DNA of 45,301 nucleotides from an uncultured Coriobacteriia bacterium (GCA_948466335.1 CAOKAE010000014.1:1-45301), one strand, 5' to 3'. Shown: positions 16,502-24,744, counted from the stretch's first letter. Translations and numbers: made by a program. Notes: a model not told the origin generated them from the letters alone.

Positions 16502-17146
16502 ATGAAAAACATGAAGGACTATACCGAGATCGTGTTCATCCTCGACCGCAGCGGGTCCATGGGCGGCCTGGAAGACGACACCATCGGCGGATTCAATTCC
16601 GTGCTGCAGAAGAACAGGGAGCAGGATGGCGATGCCATCGTTTCCACGGTGCTCTTCGACGATCGCATCGAGGTGATATGCGACCGTGAGGACATCGTTG
16701 ACGTCGAGCCCATCACGAGCAAGGAATACTACGTGCGTGGTTGCACGGCACTGCTCGATGCGGTGGGTGGTGCCATCAACCACGTGGGCAAGGTGCAGAA
16801 GAACCTGCCCAAGCATCATCGTGCCAAGAACGTCATGTTCGTCATCACCACCGACGGCTACGAGAACGCGAGCCGGGAGTTCACGTACCCGCAGGTGAAG
16901 AAGCTCATCGAGAAGAAGCGCAAGAAGGGCTGGGAATTCATCTTCATGGGGGCCAACATCGACGCGGCGGCGGAGGCGGCTCGCATGGGCATAGCCGCGG
17001 ACCGGGCGGCCACCTATTGCGCCGACAAGCGCGGGACCGGGGCCGTGTACGGTGCCATGGCCGATGCCTGCTGTCAGATGAGAAGCGGCGCGGGCATCAC
17101 CGGCTCATGGAAGCTCAATATCGAGGACGACATGGCGCGTCGGTAA
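16502..17146 (+). CDS. VWA-domain protein (TerY-like)
   Basis: Cytoplasmic von Willebrand factor A domain protein, 214 residues, essentially the domain alone. The metal-ion-dependent adhesion site is intact: DRSGS (15-19) as DxSxS, a Thr in RGCTALLDAV and an Asp in ITTDGYEN. No signal peptide. The C-terminus has GAGITGSWK. This matches the TerY-like VWA proteins that in tellurite-resistance-type loci act with kinases, phosphatases or TerD proteins; none of those is next to it here. The HTH gene lies 150 bases upstream with a hairpin between them. Partner binding is inferred. Confidence 0.88.
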   Translation: MKNMKDYTEIVFILDRSGSMGGLEDDTIGGFNSVLQKNREQDGDAIVSTVLFDDRIEVICDREDIVDVEPITSKEYYVRGCTALLDAVGGAINHVGKVQKNLPKHHRAKNVMFVITTDGYENASREFTYPQVKKLIEKKRKKGWEFIFMGANIDAAAEAARMGIAADRAATYCADKRGTGAVYGAMADACCQMRSGAGITGSWKLNIEDDMARR

Positions 17147-17163
17147 AGCAGGTACCGGCATAT

Positions 17164-17198
17164 AATGAGACAAACGTGTCAGACACGTTTGTCTCATT
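17164..17198. repeat. Hairpin repeat C (loop TCAGA)
   Basis: Perfect 15-bp inverted repeat (17164-17178 with 17184-17198) around the loop TCAGA. The arms carry GAGACAAA and end in GTG/CAC next to the loop, as in repeats A and H. It stands between the VWA gene and the small unknown gene. Confidence 0.9.
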
Positions 17199-17223
17199 TC
17201 GCAGGTCGGGGGAGTTGGACATT

Positions 17224-17550
17224 ATGGATTATCGTGAGGCCATCGAGGCAGAGATCGAGAGGCTCAAGGGCGAATGTCACACCCCTTCCGGATACGACAC
17301 CTGGGATCACGAAAAGATCTGGTACCTTGAGACAGTGCGCGACCGTCTTGCGAGCAACGCCACTCCGAAGCTGGTTTACGAGCAGCTCAAGAGCGATTAT
17401 TCCGAGCTCAAGGAAACGGTCGCTGCTGAAGAGGCACACCAGACCTTTGACTGGTACGACGACCACTACTACGCGAAGCTCTGCTCCGGCAGACTGCAAG
17501 CATGCGAGATAGCAATAAAGCTCTACGAAGACCACGGAAAATCGCTCTGA
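17224..17550 (+). CDS. Small hydrophilic protein, 108 residues, unknown function
   Basis: I do not recognise a family. The product is hydrophilic and mostly helical, with no Cys-rich motif beyond two single cysteines, no signal and no membrane segment. It begins DYREAIEAEIERLKGECHTP, continues through an acidic, Tyr-rich middle (FDWYDDHYYAKLCSGR) and ends EDHGKSL. The ATG at 17224 has a GGGGGAG site about 7 bases upstream. It follows the VWA gene on the same strand but hairpin C separates them. It could be a small cytosolic adaptor. Codon use looks native. Confidence 0.7.
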   Translation: MDYREAIEAEIERLKGECHTPSGYDTWDHEKIWYLETVRDRLASNATPKLVYEQLKSDYSELKETVAAEEAHQTFDWYDDHYYAKLCSGRLQACEIAIKLYEDHGKSL

Positions 17551-17555
17551 CCGGG

Positions 17556-17595
17556 TAACCCAGACAAAACGTGCCCGGCACCTTTTGTCTGGTTA
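17556..17595. repeat. Hairpin repeat D (loop CCCGG), imperfect
   Basis: Arms of about 17 bases (17556-17573 and 17579-17595) with one bulge and one mismatch around the loop CCCGG. The arms carry AGACAAAA and GTG/CAC, as in the other copies. It lies between convergent genes and includes the stop codon of the CLC gene. Confidence 0.8.
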
Positions 17596-18852
17596 TTCGT
17601 GGGCTGCAAACGCCTTGGGCACGGGAATCACCGAGCCGAGGCAGGCGGCGATGAGCATGAACACCACGCCCTTGACGGGGAAGCACAGGATGAGCAGCAG
17701 CGCGACCATGAGCGGCTGGCGCATGACGACGCCCAGCAACGCGGCCGTGCACACGCAGAGCGCGAAGACCGGGTCGACGCCCATGAGGCCCGCGCAGGCG
17801 TAGCCAATGGAGATGCCCGCGAAGATGATGGGAAAGAAGTGGCCGCCGCGCCAGCCCAGCCCCAGGCACACTTGCGTCGAGAGCACCTTGAGAAAGCCCG
17901 TGGCCAGCAGCACGAGGGCGCTCATCCCCGTCCACTGCGCGGCGAGCATCTCGGTTTGCGCCTCGCCGGCAAACATCGTGAACGGCAGGAAGATGCCGAT
18001 GCCTCCCAGCACGAGGCCGGCGATGAGGGCCTTGAGGACGGGGCGTTGGCCCAGACGCGCCGAGGCCCAGTGCACGGCTGCGCCGAAGGCGTGAAACAGC
18101 CAGCCCGCGCAGATGCCGACGACCATGAGGGGAATCATCCACATGAGCTCGTGGGCCGAAACGCTCATCTGGGAGAAGTGCGGCAGACCGCCTCCGCTGC
18201 CAACGAGGCTCCCGAGCAACATGAAGGCCCCGAGCGCGCCGGCGATAGACAGGATGTAGACGACAACCTTGAGGGGTTTGGGAACCTCGAGGTGCGGAAC
18301 GTCATCCGCGTGCGCCTTGCCATCGGACTCGTCTGCATAGCCGAAGAGCGGTGCCGCCAGGCCGAAAAGCGGTGCGGCGAATATGGTCGAGATGATGGCG
18401 GCCGTGCCCGCGCTGGCAAGCTCGCGCATCTCGCTGCCGACGAACTTGAGCCTGTCTCCCACCCAGGTGCATAGCCCTGCGATGACGCCCGTGAGGCCGG
18501 CCTCCGGGCCGATGCTTCCGCCAAAGAGCAGCGGTAGCAACGCGCCGACGAACATCGCCTTGATGTGCTTGTACTCGTAGCGTCCGGTTTTCTTGACCTC
18601 GGCGAGCACCGTGTTCATGTCATCGGGATAGGCGCCGACGCGCTTCTGGAACAGCCCGATGGCAAGACCGCCCAGCGCGCAAAAGAGAATCGGATAGAAA
18701 ACCGCTGGCAGGCCAAGTTGCTCGAGAAACGCAGGTGCCTTGTTCCAGAGCAGGTCTATCCCCAAGTTCATGAGGAAGAAGAACGCCCAGCAAAAGGCCC
18801 CGGCAAAAGCGCCGAAGGCAATGGTCAGGACCACGAAGAGCAGGCGCCTCAT
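17593..18852 (-). CDS. CLC-family chloride channel or Cl-/H+ antiporter
   Basis: Integral membrane protein of 419 residues with about ten to twelve helices. The first selectivity region reads GGSIGPEAGLTG (about 111-122), in which Glu of GPE takes the gating position, and the second is GLGWRGGHFFPIIFAG; both belong to the bacterial CLC subgroup with GSxGPEA. An acidic loop (DESDGKAHADD) divides the two halves. The ATG overlaps the stop codon of the K+ channel gene as ATGA, so this is the last gene of a three-gene ion-transport operon. CLC proteins exchange Cl- for H+ or conduct Cl-; a role in acid or volume balance together with its partners is inferred. Confidence 0.9.
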   Translation of the reverse strand: MRRLLFVVLTIAFGAFAGAFCWAFFFLMNLGIDLLWNKAPAFLEQLGLPAVFYPILFCALGGLAIGLFQKRVGAYPDDMNTVLAEVKKTGRYEYKHIKAMFVGALLPLLFGGSIGPEAGLTGVIAGLCTWVGDRLKFVGSEMRELASAGTAAIISTIFAAPLFGLAAPLFGYADESDGKAHADDVPHLEVPKPLKVVVYILSIAGALGAFMLLGSLVGSGGGLPHFSQMSVSAHELMWMIPLMVVGICAGWLFHAFGAAVHWASARLGQRPVLKALIAGLVLGGIGIFLPFTMFAGEAQTEMLAAQWTGMSALVLLATGFLKVLSTQVCLGLGWRGGHFFPIIFAGISIGYACAGLMGVDPVFALCVCTAALLGVVMRQPLMVALLLILCFPVKGVVFMLIAACLGSVIPVPKAFAAHE

Positions 18853-19679
18853 GCATCCTCCCCATCGTCCTCGTCTGCATGGCGTCGAATGTGCAGGCCC
18901 TTGTGGCGCTGGTTGCGAAACTCCTCGACGAAGCCCGCCGAGAAGATGCCGGCGGGAATGGCGACGATGGCGATGGAGAGCACCATGACGACGAAGCCGA
19001 TCACGCGACCGAGCGCGGTGATGGGGACGAGGTCGCCGTAGCCGGTTGTGGTGATCGTGGTCATGGCCCAGTAGATGCCGGTGAGGATGCTGTCGAAGGC
19101 TTCGGGCTGGGCGGCATGCTCGGCCTCGTACATGAGCACGCTCGCCGCCACCGTGAGCAATCCCAGCACCATGAACGCCGCGATGATCTCCTGGCGGCGG
19201 TTTCTGATGACCGCACCGATGGTATGCAGGCCACGCATGTAGCGCGAGATCTTGAACAGGCGAATGAGACGGATGATGCTGATCGCATCACGCAGCGCAG
19301 GTGACATCGGAGTGAAGAGCATGATCCAGGAGGGAAGGAACGAGAGCAGGTCGACGATGCCCATGGGTGACATCATGTAGCTCAGGCGCGCCTTGACCGG
19401 GGTCACCTTTGGCCGCACCTTGTCGGAGATCCAGATACGCGCGATATACTCGCAGGTAAAGACGGGAGCGGATATGAGGTTGAACACGAACACGAAGTCA
19501 TCGTAGGCGAGCGATCCCCAGTCGTCCGGGACGCATACCAGGATCGCGTTTCCGATGATGCACGCGTAGATGATGCCGCAGAGCACCTTGCCACCCCTCG
19601 TGGCGTCGGCGGGGTACTCGAGCGCGAGGAGAAGCCAGCGCTTCAGGGAGTTCGTCTGACCGTCCGGCGCGTCACTCAT
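18849..19679 (-). CDS. Voltage-gated potassium channel (Kv type)
   Basis: Six-helix ion channel of 276 residues. Helices S1-S3 occupy about 30-120, S4 carries spaced Arg/Lys residues in RLIRLFKISRYMRG (136-149), and the pore loop has the K+ filter TTGYGD (211-216) followed by S6 ending in AIPAGIFSAGF. The length equals that of small bacterial Kv channels. The ATG at 19679 overlaps the antiporter stop by 8 bases; longer in-frame starts lie within the antiporter gene and are rejected. The acidic tail ADEDDGEDA is unusual. It is placed between an antiporter and a CLC gene; the three may balance charge and pH together. Confidence 0.92.
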   Translation of the reverse strand: MSDAPDGQTNSLKRWLLLALEYPADATRGGKVLCGIIYACIIGNAILVCVPDDWGSLAYDDFVFVFNLISAPVFTCEYIARIWISDKVRPKVTPVKARLSYMMSPMGIVDLLSFLPSWIMLFTPMSPALRDAISIIRLIRLFKISRYMRGLHTIGAVIRNRRQEIIAAFMVLGLLTVAASVLMYEAEHAAQPEAFDSILTGIYWAMTTITTTGYGDLVPITALGRVIGFVVMVLSIAIVAIPAGIFSAGFVEEFRNQRHKGLHIRRHADEDDGEDA

Positions 19680-20895
19680 CGGCGTCCTCCTCGATGGGGC
19701 AGGCGTTGGCATGTGAAGCGTTTTTGATGCGCTTGAGCGCGATCGAGGCGAGAAGGGGCATGAGGAAGACGGTGATACCTCCCGCGGCGACAAGCACGGA
19801 TGCGATGTCAGCCGTCATGGCACCTGCGTTGACCGCGATGTTCGTGATCGCCACGACGAGCGGCAGAGCCGCCGTGCAATAGAGCGCAATGGTGGCGCGG
19901 CTATGCGGGTCCATGTCACGCGTCTCGCGCGAGACGTGCAGGGCAACGTATATGGGCGTCGCGCGCACGACCAGGAGCGCGACGATGAACACCACGAGTA
20001 GCAAGGGATATTCGGTCACGGCCACGGGGTTGATTGCCATGCCGCTGACGACGAAGAACAGCGGCACGAAGAAGCCGTAGCCGATTCCGTTGAGCTTGTG
20101 CTCGAGTCCCGCGTTGCCATCGGGCACGAGGAACCTGAGCACGAAGCCAGCCGCGAAGGCGCCGAGCACGATGTCGAGGTCGAAGAGGGCCGAGACCGTG
20201 ACGAGCCCGACGAGCAGCACCATGACGAAGCGCACGACGATCTGGGCGTTCGTGTCGCGATTGCTCTTGAAGAACTTGGGAAGGTGGATGCCGTTTTCCC
20301 AGATGCGCTTGGGTATCACCGCAGCGGCGATGGCGATGAGCGTGAACGCCGCGAGGATTGCCAGCGTGATCCAGGTCTTGCGTGTCGACAGGATGAGCGC
20401 GATGACAATGATCGGCCCGATTTCGCCCCAGGTCCCATAGGCGAAGATTGCCTTGCCGATACGCGTGCCCACGAGCCCGCGCTCGTGCAAGATGGGAACG
20501 AGCGTGCCAAATGCCGTGGTCGTGAGCGCAATTGCCGCAGCAAGCCAGCCAATCTGGTTCGATTGGAAATCGGGCATCGCGATGCAGATCGCCATTGCGA
20601 TGACAAAGGTGATGACCCAGGTCAGCAAACCGTGGCGGCCCTGCTTGCCCGTGAGTTCCTGCGGGTTAATCTCGTAGCCCGCAAGAAGGAAGAGGAAGCC
20701 GAGGCCAAGATCCGAAAGTAGCGTGATTGCCGCATCCGGTTGTGCGATGGCGAGCGCGTTCGGGCCAAGTACCATGCCGGCGATGAGCAGGAAAACGGTC
20801 TCGGGAATCATCCTGTTGGGGACGAGCGCCGAGATAATCGGGGCAAAAAGCGCAACCGCGACTATGCAGAACAACGATATGAGATCGGTCTCCAA
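19672..20895 (-). CDS. CPA2 cation:proton antiporter (KefB-like, membrane part only)
   Basis: Monovalent cation:H+ antiporter of 407 residues with about twelve helices and no TrkA-N or TrkA-C domain after them. Family segments seen are MIPETVFLLIAGMVLGPNAL at the start, LGLGFLFLLAGYEINP (typical CPA2 'LFLAGLE'), FGTLVPILHERGL, and FDLDIVLGAFAAGF, the position of the ion-binding Asp. The ATG at 20895 lies about 35 bases from a likely start point set by TATAAT at 20936-20941. It is the first gene of the operon antiporter-Kv-CLC. K+ or Na+ specificity is not decidable. Confidence 0.9.
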   Translation of the reverse strand: METDLISLFCIVAVALFAPIISALVPNRMIPETVFLLIAGMVLGPNALAIAQPDAAITLLSDLGLGFLFLLAGYEINPQELTGKQGRHGLLTWVITFVIAMAICIAMPDFQSNQIGWLAAAIALTTTAFGTLVPILHERGLVGTRIGKAIFAYGTWGEIGPIIVIALILSTRKTWITLAILAAFTLIAIAAAVIPKRIWENGIHLPKFFKSNRDTNAQIVVRFVMVLLVGLVTVSALFDLDIVLGAFAAGFVLRFLVPDGNAGLEHKLNGIGYGFFVPLFFVVSGMAINPVAVTEYPLLLVVFIVALLVVRATPIYVALHVSRETRDMDPHSRATIALYCTAALPLVVAITNIAVNAGAMTADIASVLVAAGGITVFLMPLLASIALKRIKNASHANACPIEEDADE

Positions 20896-20935
20896 ATCGG
20901 GGCTCCCGGATGAATCGGCGATGTGACCGAGGGAG

Positions 20936-20941
20936 ATTATA
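20936..20941 (-). promoter_or_regulatory. -10 box of the ion-transport operon
   Basis: TATAAT on the minus strand, 41 bases before the antiporter start codon. The -35 region is GC-rich and does not match consensus. Confidence 0.45.
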
Positions 20942-20989
20942 ACAACCCGAAGATGACAGGGGCGCGCGGCCGTGGTAGAGTGTCAAATG

Positions 20990-21003
20990 CTTTGATATCA
21001 AAG
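20990..21003. promoter_or_regulatory. Perfect palindrome, candidate MarR operator
   Basis: CTTTGATATCAAAG is a perfect 14-bp palindrome 20 bases before the GTG start of the ATP-grasp gene, with a further TATCAA right after it. TTGATATCAA-type sites are usual for MarR-family repressors, and a MarR gene is the third gene of this operon. Placement over the promoter fits autorepression. Confidence 0.65.
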
Positions 21004-21023
21004 TATCAACGAAAGGCGACCTC

Positions 21024-21911
21024 GTGCCATGTGACATTTGCGACATAGCCGTGCTCTACGAGTCCGACGAATGGTCCGACCACAAACTCGCCGCCGAGCT
21101 CGCGCGCTCCTTTCCGGGTGCTTGCGTCGAGATGATCGACATGACGGTCCCCGATGCTGTCGAGCGGGCCCTCAGCTGCGATTTGCTCGTGAGCCGCGTG
21201 TTCGCGAGCGCGCTCTTTCGCGGTCACGAGGACGCCCATCGCAATATGGCCCGCCTCATCGACGAGCTTGAGCAGGACGACGCGGGGCTTGTCAATCCCG
21301 CCGCTGCGCACTTCTATGAGATAGACAAGGTATGTGCCCTGGACGCTCTGGACCATGCGGGCATCGCCGTGCCGCTGCTGTATGCGCGTGGCAAGTACGG
21401 CACGCTTGACGCGGCGGCCGTTGAATATCCCGCCATCGTCAAGCCGGTATGCGGTGGGCGCACCACGCATACGAGCATCGTCGAGACGCCGGAAGAGCTC
21501 GAAGCGCACCTGGCGGCGTCGCCGGACATGGAGTTCATGGTGCAGCGCTACGTGCGGCCCGAACGGGGCTTTATCACGCGGGTGGAAGTCGTTGTCGGCA
21601 AGCCGCTGTTCGCCGTCAAGCGCAGCGTGGCGCATAACGGGCTCTCCGCCTACCGCTTTGGTTCGACTTACGAGATGTACGATGATTGCCCCGCCGCGAT
21701 TCTCGAGGATGTCACGAAGGCGGCTGCCGAGTTGGACTTCTTTTTCGGCAGCTTCGACATCATCGAAACCGGCGACGGTGCGTTCTTCATCGACGCCAAC
21801 AGCGTATCCAACGTGTCCGAGGATTGCACCGAGCTTTTCGGTGTCGACCTCATGCGCTGCTACGCCGAGGCATTAGCCAACAGGTATGGTCAAGAGAAGG
21901 AGGAGGATTGA
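21024..21911 (+). CDS. ATP-grasp domain protein (RimK-like)
   Basis: Protein of 295 residues with an ATP-grasp ligase fold. The N-terminal 100 residues are a pre-ATP-grasp part (DIAVLYESDEWSDHKLAAEL); the central lobe has YPAIVKPVCGGRTTHTSIVE, with the ATP-binding Lys, then EFMVQRYV; and the metal site is GDGAFFIDANSVSNVSED, with the Asp and Asn expected for Mg2+. Such enzymes join a carboxylate to an amine or thiol. GTG at 21024 is the start, with GAAAGG about 7 bases upstream; an out-of-frame ATG nearby runs straight into a stop. It is the first gene of a five-gene operon and ends one base before the next gene. Substrate unknown. Confidence 0.82.
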   Translation: MPCDICDIAVLYESDEWSDHKLAAELARSFPGACVEMIDMTVPDAVERALSCDLLVSRVFASALFRGHEDAHRNMARLIDELEQDDAGLVNPAAAHFYEIDKVCALDALDHAGIAVPLLYARGKYGTLDAAAVEYPAIVKPVCGGRTTHTSIVETPEELEAHLAASPDMEFMVQRYVRPERGFITRVEVVVGKPLFAVKRSVAHNGLSAYRFGSTYEMYDDCPAAILEDVTKAAAELDFFFGSFDIIETGDGAFFIDANSVSNVSEDCTELFGVDLMRCYAEALANRYGQEKEED

Positions 21912-21912
21912 C

Positions 21913-22593
21913 ATGCTGTCAATACGGGAGGTCTACGAGCTATTCGAGGACGTGGGATGCTGTGCCTTCGCCACGCCTGACGGCAACGGAGGTGTGGATG
22001 CGCGCATCGCGCACTTCTTCGCCTACGACGCGGATGGCCTGTACTTGCGCACGATGAGTGGCAAACCGTTCTACCGGCAGTTGGCCCTCAGCGGGCAACT
22101 CGCGGTGAGCGGCGAGAAGACTGAAGGACCCTGTACCTGGGACGAGGACAAAATGCCGCACTTCCAACCCGGCTTCATGGTACGCGTGAGCGGCCACGTG
22201 CGTGAGCTTTCGCGCGAGGAAGTCGACGCCAAGGCCTCGGCAAGCCCGCTTTTCAACGTCGCCATCTATGATATCAACAAGTACCCCGAGACCGTCGTGT
22301 TCGTGCTCGACAGCGCATGGGGCGAGCTCTACAACTACGATTTCAACTGCGTGCACATGGACCATAAGATTGAGCGCGAGCGCTTCTGCTGGGGCGGCGC
22401 GACATTCGTGGATGCGGGCTTTCACATTACCGATGACTGCACCGAATGCGGCGCATGCGCAGCGGCATGCACGCACAAGGCCATTGTCCCCGGTACGCCC
22501 TATGCCATCAGGGGCAATCGCTGCGACGAATGCGGCAATTGCCATAGCGTGTGCCCCGTCGGCGCCGTGGTGGAGAAGGGGCTTGCCTCGTGA
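21913..22593 (+). CDS. Flavin split-barrel (PNPOx-like) protein fused to 2[4Fe-4S] ferredoxin
   Basis: Redox protein of 226 residues, cytoplasmic. The N-terminal 145 residues form a pyridoxamine-5'-phosphate-oxidase-like FMN-binding split barrel (FATPDGNGGVDARIAHFFAY; LYLRTMSGKPFYRQL). The C-terminus is a bacterial ferredoxin domain with two CxxCxxCxxxC sets: Cys176, 179, 182, 186 and Cys204, 207, 210, 214. The fusion suggests electron transfer between FMN and ferredoxin-type clusters, with reduction of a small substrate as the likely outcome. AGGAGG lies 6 bases before ATG 21913. Its stop codon overlaps the MarR start as TGATG. Confidence 0.88.
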   Translation: MLSIREVYELFEDVGCCAFATPDGNGGVDARIAHFFAYDADGLYLRTMSGKPFYRQLALSGQLAVSGEKTEGPCTWDEDKMPHFQPGFMVRVSGHVRELSREEVDAKASASPLFNVAIYDINKYPETVVFVLDSAWGELYNYDFNCVHMDHKIERERFCWGGATFVDAGFHITDDCTECGACAAACTHKAIVPGTPYAIRGNRCDECGNCHSVCPVGAVVEKGLAS

Positions 22594-23060
22594 TGCAGCA
22601 GGCACAGCCCTTCTCGACGCTCGTGAGCGCGCTCTCGCGTACGCTCAGGGCAGCGAACGCCTGTCTCATCGACCTGCTTGCCCAGGAAGGCGTCACGGGG
22701 ATCGTCCCCTCGCATGGTGACATCCTCATGTGCCTGTTTGGTGGCGAGCCGGTGCCGATGCAACAGCTGGCGCAGGCGTGCAGGCGCGATCCGTCCACGG
22801 TGACGGCTCTCGTGAAGAAGCTCGTGGCCCTTGGCTACGTGGAGGTCAGTCGTTGTCCCAGCGACGGACGCAGCAGGCGCGTGTCGCTCACGGACAAGGG
22901 GAGGGCGCTCAAGCCGCGCTTCGAGCGCATTTCGCAGTGTCTCCTCGAGGTGCAGTCTCAGGGAATTGATGTGAGGGAACAGGAAGTGGTCATGGATGTC
23001 CTCGGCAGAGTCGAGGCAAACTTCAGGAAGGAAGATCATGAAGATGAAGACAACGCATAG
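22593..23060 (+). CDS. MarR-family transcription regulator
   Basis: Winged-helix regulator of 155 residues. The domain runs from about 40 to 125: SHGDILMCLFGGEPVPMQQL, a recognition helix DPSTVTALVKKLVALGYVEV and the wing RCPSDGRSRRVSLTDKG. It has the MarR length and likely dimerises through its N- and C-terminal helices. Start ATG at 22593 overlaps the previous stop, and the last 23 bases overlap the lipoprotein gene, so it is embedded in the operon. The palindrome at 20990-21003 in the operon's promoter is the likely operator. The ligand is unknown, possibly the compound handled by the ATP-grasp or flavin enzyme. Confidence 0.92.
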   Translation: MQQAQPFSTLVSALSRTLRAANACLIDLLAQEGVTGIVPSHGDILMCLFGGEPVPMQQLAQACRRDPSTVTALVKKLVALGYVEVSRCPSDGRSRRVSLTDKGRALKPRFERISQCLLEVQSQGIDVREQEVVMDVLGRVEANFRKEDHEDEDNA

Positions 23061-23907
23061 GATGCACTTTGCAAGGTTGGCAATCGCCATGGCGTGCGCT
23101 CTGGCGGCGACAGTTTTCGCGCTCGTGGGCTGCGGGAGTGGGGAGAGCTCGTCGCAGGCAGGCAGTGCGACAGGGAATGCCAAGCCAACGCTCACGGTGG
23201 CGATGGAGCTCGCCTATCCGCCGTTCGAGACGAAGGATGAGGCAGGAAATCCCGAGGGTATTGCCGTGGACTTCATGCGCGACTTCGCGAATCAGTACGG
23301 CTATGACCTGGTGGTGGAGAACACCGCCTGGGATGGCCTCATTCCATCCCTGCAGACCGACAAGGCCGACTGCGTCATCAGCTCCATGACCATCACCGAC
23401 GAGCGTGCCGAAGTCGTGGACTTTAGCGAGCCGTACGCCATGGCGCAGCTCGCGATTCTCGCCAACGCGAATTCTGGCATCACCCAAGCGGCGGACCTCA
23501 ACCAGCCCGGCAAGAAGGTCGCCGTGAAGACGGGATCGACGGGCGATGTCTATGCTACGAAGAATTTTACCGAGGCAGAAATCGTGCGTCTGGCCGACGA
23601 GAGCGCCTGCGTGACCGAGGTGGTGCAGGGCAAGGCCGACGGCTTCATCTACGACCAGCTCACCATCTACCGCAACAACCAGGCCAACCCAGACACCACT
23701 GAGGCGGTCTTCATCCCCTTCCAAGATCCGGAATCCTGGGGCATCGCGGTGAAGAAGGGCAACACCGAACTGCTCGACCAGCTCAACGAGTTCATCGCGC
23801 AGTCGAAGAGCGATGGCGAATTCGATACACTGACGCAGAAGTACCTCGCCGAGGAGAAGAAAGCCTTTGACGACCATGGATTCAAGTGGTTCTTCGACTT
23901 CGAGTGA
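23038..23907 (+). CDS. Amino-acid-type ABC transporter substrate-binding lipoprotein
   Basis: Binding protein of 289 residues. The signal ends in lipobox LVGC with Cys32, followed by a Ser-rich linker. The mature domain is SBP family 3: LTVAMELAYPPFETKD, GIAVDFMRDFANQYG, the ligand-binding region SSMTITDERAEVVDFSEPY, VAVKTGSTGDVYATKN, then FIPFQDPESWGIAVKKGN. These motifs are those of polar amino-acid or opine binding proteins. ATG at 23038 has GGAAGGAAG upstream and overlaps the MarR gene by 23 bases. It works with the permease 34 bases downstream. Confidence 0.93.
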   Translation: MKMKTTHRMHFARLAIAMACALAATVFALVGCGSGESSSQAGSATGNAKPTLTVAMELAYPPFETKDEAGNPEGIAVDFMRDFANQYGYDLVVENTAWDGLIPSLQTDKADCVISSMTITDERAEVVDFSEPYAMAQLAILANANSGITQAADLNQPGKKVAVKTGSTGDVYATKNFTEAEIVRLADESACVTEVVQGKADGFIYDQLTIYRNNQANPDTTEAVFIPFQDPESWGIAVKKGNTELLDQLNEFIAQSKSDGEFDTLTQKYLAEEKKAFDDHGFKWFFDFE

Positions 23908-23941
23908 GGCATGCGACAGTTGACGAGCTAGAACAGGGAGT

Positions 23942-24727
23942 ATGACCGTGCGCAATCCCTTCATCGCCAATCCCGGAGAGACACCCGGGCTTGCCATACG
24001 CGCGCTCAACTACGTGCTCGTGTGCGTCGTGGTTATCGCGGTTGCGGCCGTCTCCCTCATGGCCGCGGGCATCACGCTCTCCTTCGATTTCGTCATTCAA
24101 TATCGCGAGCGCATCTGGTCGGGCTTCCTCATGACGGTGGGGCTCTCGGTCGCGAGCCTTATTGCCAGCCTCATCCTTGGCGTGCTCGTGGCGCTCGGAC
24201 AGCGCTGCCGCTTTCTGCCGGTGCGCAGCCTCTGTGACCTCTACGTCAAGATTATTCGCGGCACTCCGCTCATCGCGCAGATCTACTTCTTCTACTACAT
24301 CATCGGCACTGCCTGGGGTGTGAGCAACAAGGTGGTGGCGGGCATCATCATCCTGTCGCTCTTCGCGGGTGCCTACATCGCCGAAATCATCCGCGCCGCC
24401 TATGAGTCGCTGCCCACCGGTCCGCTGGAAGCGGCGCGAGCGCTGGGGTTTTCCACGTGGCAAATGGGCATCTGGGTCGCGTTGCCGCAGATGGTGACGC
24501 GCACGTTGCCGGCGCTTACCGGGCAGTTCGCGAGCATCATCAAGGACTCGTCGCTGCTTTCGGTCATCGCGGTCATCGAGCTCACGCAGACGATGCGCGA
24601 GATAAGTGCAACGAACTACAACTTCTTCGGCTGCTTTCTCCTGCTGGGTGCGCTCTACCTATGCCTCACGCTGCCGGTCATGTTCGTGAGCCGCATCTTC
24701 GAGCGCAAGCTCGCCTACGACGCGTAA
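23942..24727 (+). CDS. Amino-acid-type ABC transporter permease
   Basis: HisM/GlnP-type permease of 261 residues. The long N-terminal region has one helix (25-50), then five core helices. The EAA loop for ATPase contact reads EAARALGFSTWQMGIWVALP, and the first-helix signature RGTPLIAQIYFFYY is present, both typical of polar amino-acid uptake. GGGAG lies just before ATG 23942. No ATP-binding gene of the glutamine type lies beside it; the operon ends at hairpin E. The partner ATPase must be encoded elsewhere or shared. Confidence 0.93.
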   Translation: MTVRNPFIANPGETPGLAIRALNYVLVCVVVIAVAAVSLMAAGITLSFDFVIQYRERIWSGFLMTVGLSVASLIASLILGVLVALGQRCRFLPVRSLCDLYVKIIRGTPLIAQIYFFYYIIGTAWGVSNKVVAGIIILSLFAGAYIAEIIRAAYESLPTGPLEAARALGFSTWQMGIWVALPQMVTRTLPALTGQFASIIKDSSLLSVIAVIELTQTMREISATNYNFFGCFLLLGALYLCLTLPVMFVSRIFERKLAYDA

Positions 24728-24744
24728 GAGCCGCTGGGTCTGCA

